From Methanosarcina sp. UBA293 (GTDB taxonomy: Archaea; Halobacteriota; Methanosarcinia; Methanosarcinales; Methanosarcinaceae): a stretch of DNA of 45,735 nucleotides. The notes beneath the pieces are model-generated. The model was not told the DNA's origin and did no database searches. It saw only the letters and a program-made list of their open reading frames with translations. The DNA is taken from NCBI GenBank assembly GCA_002499445.1, contig DALS01000053.1:1-45735 (forward strand). The letters are read 5' to 3'. Of the stretch, positions 42,715-45,735 are shown piece after piece. Numbering within the stretch: position 1 is the stretch's first letter; each line of letters begins with the position of its first letter. A program made the translations under genes and the position numbers.

Positions 42715-42981
42715 TCATAATTCTTCAATTATTATCTCATCTTCAAGGTTTGCATCTTCAAGCATGCCCTTGAGTTCTTCCATTTCAGAATTAAGCTCCT
42801 GAATTTCGGCCTGCAATAATCTGGTATCCAGATCTTCGTCCGGGGATCCATTCTCGACCTCGACGGAATTTGGACCTACCTCCATTTTTTCAATATCAGG
42901 TGTATCATTTTCGACACAGCCAGATCCTGCAAGCAAGACAATTAAAGCTGATAATACGAGCAGGTGAGCAAATTTAATCAT
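42715..42981 (-). CDS. small predicted lipoprotein with acidic coiled coil
   Basis: An 88-residue secreted protein. The signal sequence ends in a lipobox-like LLAGSGC, followed by a strongly acidic region (ENDTPDIEKMEVGPNSVEV, SPDEDLDTR) and a C-terminal coiled coil (LQAEIQELNSEMEELKGMLE). It is probably attached to the outer face of the membrane. The function is unknown. GGAGG six bases before ATG 42981 decides the start; the longer frame begins inside the Shine-Dalgarno. It converges with the phasin-like gene. Confidence 0.78.
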   Translation of the reverse strand: MIKFAHLLVLSALIVLLAGSGCVENDTPDIEKMEVGPNSVEVENGSPDEDLDTRLLQAEIQELNSEMEELKGMLEDANLEDEIIIEEL

Positions 42982-43127
42982 TTTCTGCCTCCTCAATATT
43001 TAATTATAAGTAATTTTTCAAGTCTCATACTCTGAGCTACTATTTTCCCTATTTAATTAACCTTCGTTTTATTGATGGGAGGGATACTTACAAACTCTTA
43101 ACTTTTAATTCTGCTTATTGTATTTTC

Positions 43128-43245
43128 AGTACTGTTGATTGCAGTATTATATTTTCAGTACTGTTTAGTGCAATTATATTTTGTCAGTATGGTTGACTGC
43201 AGTTCTCAGGTTGCTTTGGACTTAATCTCAGTTATATCACTGGCT
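43128..43245. repeat. degenerate TTTTCAGTACTG repeat
   Basis: Units resembling TATTTTCAGTACTGTTGA recur at about 43128, 43151 and 43177, and CTGGCTTCAGTG occurs twice around 43240-43275, extending into the 3' end of the adjoining gene. This suggests repeat-driven variation at that gene's C-terminus. Confidence 0.5.
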
Positions 43246-44274
43246 TCAGTGCTGTATGTTACTGGCTTCAGTGATGTTATATTTTTCAAATTCGTGTTTC
43301 TTCAATTCGCCGAAAATTTCTCTGAGTATCTTATTTGCTTTGCTAACATCATTGAGAGACTGACGAAGATAATTATTAGCCTTCTGCACGTCATTCCGAG
43401 TGACATTCTCATCATTGTAGATAGAATCTGCCGTTTCTCTCTTTTCCTGTGCGGATTTAATATAAGAAGTATAACTAGCAAGTTTGGTCTCAAGCCCAGC
43501 CGTATTAATGCCGGTTTCTTTCAGGCTCTCAACTCTTACTCCAAGGACCTCAGAGAGATTTTCGGATTTTTCAAGATATTCTCCCATTTTCTCACTGACA
43601 GTCTGTCCTGCGCTTGCAAGGCTGGTTTTCTCGGCATTGTTCCATACTCCACGTACGGAACTGACCATGACCACAAGCTCTTCCTGGCTTGATGCATTTG
43701 TAATGTTTGCCTTCTCAACTTCAAGCAGTTTGATCTTTTCATCCAAGGCAACAATTTTATCTTTTGTTCCGTTCCCACTCGAGTGTGCTATGTTGCTCTT
43801 TACATTTGAAAGGTGAGCTACCATATAATTAATACTTGAGCTAATGTAGAGTCTTGTGGTATTTAGAGCCTCTTCGGAATTTGGGTCAAGTTTTCCTTCC
43901 CTGATACGATTCCTGATCTTGAGGAAGTCTTCTTTTGCTTCCCAGTATTCTTGCTTATGAGACTTGAATTCTTCCTCTAATTGCTTTTTTTCCTGTTTAT
44001 ATTCGTAGACTTCACTTCGGTTTTTTACGCTAAGATTCTTCTCCTGTTGTTTCTCCTGTTGTTTCGAATCGGATCCAATATCGCTGACCTCACCCACATT
44101 TTCAGTTTCGTTCTCGTATGAATTGCGGGCACCTTCACGAATATCCTGATTCAGATTGCCGTTTCCATATTCAGAAGAGTCTTTGACAGCAAAGGAACAT
44201 GCTGGTAGCAAACTCAGCAATGTTAGTAAGACAGTAACACAAGCCAGATATCGCACAACTTTTGATTTTTTCAT
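43246..44274 (-). CDS. secreted coiled-coil protein of unknown function
   Basis: A 342-residue protein with a signal peptide (YLACVTVLLTLLSLLPACSFA; the Cys may be a lipidation site). A low-complexity, Glu/Asn/Ser-rich segment (about 30-85) and long alpha-helical coiled-coil stretches to the end follow (VYEYKQEKKQLEEEFKSHKQ, KIKLLEVEKANITNASSQEEL, ANNYLRQSLNDVSKANKILRE). No enzyme motif is visible. It is related in style to the adjacent small lipoprotein: both secreted, acidic and helical. It is divergent from the membrane winged-helix gene. The C-terminus runs into repeated sequence. Confidence 0.75.
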   Translation of the reverse strand: MKKSKVVRYLACVTVLLTLLSLLPACSFAVKDSSEYGNGNLNQDIREGARNSYENETENVGEVSDIGSDSKQQEKQQEKNLSVKNRSEVYEYKQEKKQLEEEFKSHKQEYWEAKEDFLKIRNRIREGKLDPNSEEALNTTRLYISSSINYMVAHLSNVKSNIAHSSGNGTKDKIVALDEKIKLLEVEKANITNASSQEELVVMVSSVRGVWNNAEKTSLASAGQTVSEKMGEYLEKSENLSEVLGVRVESLKETGINTAGLETKLASYTSYIKSAQEKRETADSIYNDENVTRNDVQKANNYLRQSLNDVSKANKILREIFGELKKHEFEKYNITEASNIQH

Positions 44275-44461
44275 CTGACTGCCTCCCTTTATAAGTTATT
44301 GCACTGTTATATGAGTCAAGGTAAATATAAGCATTCTTTTTTGAATTAGCTTCATTGATAGATCGATATGGGATTTCAAGCATTATAAAGCTCTTATTTC
44401 CTTGATAAATCTTTAATAAATGGTCTTTTTCATTGTGATTCTCTATCAAAAAAGCAAAAGA

Positions 44462-44471
44462 TTTATATTAA
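44462..44471 (+). promoter_or_regulatory. TATA box, leaderless GTG start
   Basis: TTTATATTAA lies 19-28 bases before the GTG at 44490, so transcription should begin at or very near the start codon. No Shine-Dalgarno is present, consistent with a leaderless mRNA. Confidence 0.5.
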
Positions 44472-44489
44472 AAAATCATTTAACTCTGT

Positions 44490-45566
44490 GTGAATTTTAG
44501 AAAGCTCTATAGATTCGCACTTGTATTCCTTTTAATTATAGTTTTTCAAGGAAATGCAATCGCGTCTACGATTCACGGGACAGCTTACGAGTGGCATACT
44601 TTCAAGCCTCTTAATAACACTATTATAGAAGTTAATTCTACTCCTAAGCAGTACTTTATTGCAACTGACTCAGAGTATTCTTTCAATCTAACTCCTGGAA
44701 CCTATACGATAAACGCCAGTTGTTTTGAAGGAGATCGGCTTATTTACAAAGCCCAAGAAGTTGTTGTTATTTCAGGTGAGGGAGAGTACGTACATGATCT
44801 TCTCCTGTTCCCACCTTATGATGATGAGCTTTTGAACCAAGATGAAATTGAAATTCTTGACCTGGATTATGAAAGTACAGTCCCTATATCTCAACCAGGC
44901 TCTCAATATACCTTTTTAACTCCTACTTTTCTGGCTCTAGTAATTCTGCTGCTGGCTGGATACTTATTTAAAAAGAGACATGAAAAATCAAAAACTATCT
45001 TTTATTCAGAAGGAAAAAAAGAGCCATACTTGCAGCAGCCTGAAAGTCCGATAAATGACACAGTTTTTTCTGATGAGGCTGAAGCCCGTTCAGCAGAAAA
45101 TTTAATTGGAAGCTCGGAAATTTCCTCTGAGCAATTTTATCAAAGGTCAGAAACGACACCGGACACTAACGAATCTTTAAAACAGATAAGCAAGCCTGAA
45201 GAAGAGATTCAGAAACAAAAAAGAGAGGCTCAGAAGCCTAAAGAAGAGACTCAGGATACTCAGAATTCTTCTTTTCATGATGAGGCCCCGAATAAGCCGA
45301 GTCCTAAAGCTCCGGAACACTCAAAGCTCAATCTCCCTGATGATCTAAAGGAAATTCTGGAGTTGATCCGAGCTAACGGAAATCGAATCACACAGAGAGA
45401 ACTGAGAAAAAAATCGCCCTATTCAGAGTCAAAAGTCAGTCTTATGCTATCTGACCTTGAGGAGCGCGGACTCATCGAGAAATTCAAAAAAGGGAGGGGA
45501 AATATAATCCGCATTCCGGACGAGCATATATTAAAGCAAAGAGAACAAGAAAGCAAGAAAAAGTGA
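44490..45566 (+). CDS. membrane-anchored winged-helix protein with extracellular beta domain
   Basis: A 358-residue protein. It has a signal anchor (FALVFLLIIVFQGNAIA), an extracellular carboxypeptidase-regulatory-like beta-sandwich (about 25-110, with TIHGTAYEWHTFKPLNNTIIEVNSTPKQY), and a membrane helix (about 146-165, TPTFLALVILLLAGYLF). A polar Glu/Gln-rich linker (about 170-275) leads to a C-terminal winged helix (ILELIRANGNRITQRELRKKSPYSESKVSLMLSDLEERGLIEKFKKGRGNIIRI). The layout is a one-component membrane receptor-regulator known widely in archaea, in which an outer signal may alter DNA binding inside. The signal and targets are unknown. The start is a GTG preceded by a TATA box at leaderless distance. 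Confidence 0.83.
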   Translation: MNFRKLYRFALVFLLIIVFQGNAIASTIHGTAYEWHTFKPLNNTIIEVNSTPKQYFIATDSEYSFNLTPGTYTINASCFEGDRLIYKAQEVVVISGEGEYVHDLLLFPPYDDELLNQDEIEILDLDYESTVPISQPGSQYTFLTPTFLALVILLLAGYLFKKRHEKSKTIFYSEGKKEPYLQQPESPINDTVFSDEAEARSAENLIGSSEISSEQFYQRSETTPDTNESLKQISKPEEEIQKQKREAQKPKEETQDTQNSSFHDEAPNKPSPKAPEHSKLNLPDDLKEILELIRANGNRITQRELRKKSPYSESKVSLMLSDLEERGLIEKFKKGRGNIIRIPDEHILKQREQESKKK

Positions 45567-45735
45567 GCTGACCCACCTTATAAATATCTTTTAAAGAGTT
45601 ATAAACAGTAAACTATATAACTTAATTCATCTACTAATCAGCAGAAAAGGTTAACAGTGTCTTGAGTACGCGGTATATTTGAATACCTTTTTGATCTCTT
45701 AAATTCCAAGACTGCTTGCTGGAATGATTGCTTGC

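Overview
The window is a chromosomal segment of a methanogenic archaeon, almost certainly a Methanosarcina. The evidence is a ferredoxin:disulfide reductase with a fused rubredoxin domain, a small siroheme sulfite-reductase-like protein with ferredoxin domains, an iron-sulfur flavoprotein, YVTN beta-propeller surface proteins with a PGF-type C-terminal sorting tail, a double-cubane protein with its activase, TATA-box promoters, and long AT-rich intergenic regions. The species cannot be fixed from the sequence alone. I see no rRNA, tRNA, CRISPR array, intact insertion sequence or prophage.

Layout. 1-7.2 kb: uvrB, a short hypothetical gene, two tandem-duplicated YVTN surface proteins and a secreted C39-like papain-fold protein. 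8-12.4 kb: a radical SAM/SPASM enzyme, then an operon of double-cubane protein, its ATPase activator and a SAM methyltransferase. 12.5-19.4 kb: a divergent inorganic-pyrophosphatase-like protein with replaced active-site residues, a Trm5-like tRNA methyltransferase, a dihydrolipoamide-dehydrogenase-like flavoprotein, a DUF92 membrane protein and a two-domain SagB-type nitroreductase. 19.4-22.5 kb: two CNNM/HlyC-type proteins plus a C-terminal fragment of one of them. 23-29.9 kb: a 14-TM drug exporter, then redox genes (iron-sulfur flavoprotein, glutaredoxin-like protein, ferredoxin:disulfide reductase, nitroreductase), a bactofilin-like membrane protein and the sulfite-reductase-like protein. 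30-32.2 kb: AzlCD and a Holliday-junction-resolvase-like nuclease. 32.5-40.8 kb: a metal/redox island with a YHS protein, a 2-hydroxyacid dehydrogenase, two small HMA metallochaperones, a truncated HMA copy, an HxlR regulator divergent from a CooC-like ATPase, a flavin reductase, an epimerase pseudogene and a three-HMA CopA ATPase. 40.8-45.7 kb: rubrerythrin, Hsp20, a phasin-like coiled-coil protein, a lipoprotein, a secreted coiled-coil protein and a membrane-anchored winged-helix protein.

The most striking observation is that four small genes (the ferredoxin:disulfide reductase, the YHS protein and both HMA chaperones) have intact, recognisable reading frames but no ATG, GTG or TTG at a usable position. 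In each, a strong G-rich Shine-Dalgarno block lies exactly 7 nt before a near-cognate codon (CTG, ATA, ATA, ATC). This is the same geometry as the ATG start of the Hsp20 gene in this window. Other notable points are a possible HxlR operator shared by the regulator/CooC intergenic region and the HMA chaperones, a second abortive copy of the reductase start region, a SecA-N-terminus-like remnant, and many short perfect tandem duplications in the intergenic DNA.
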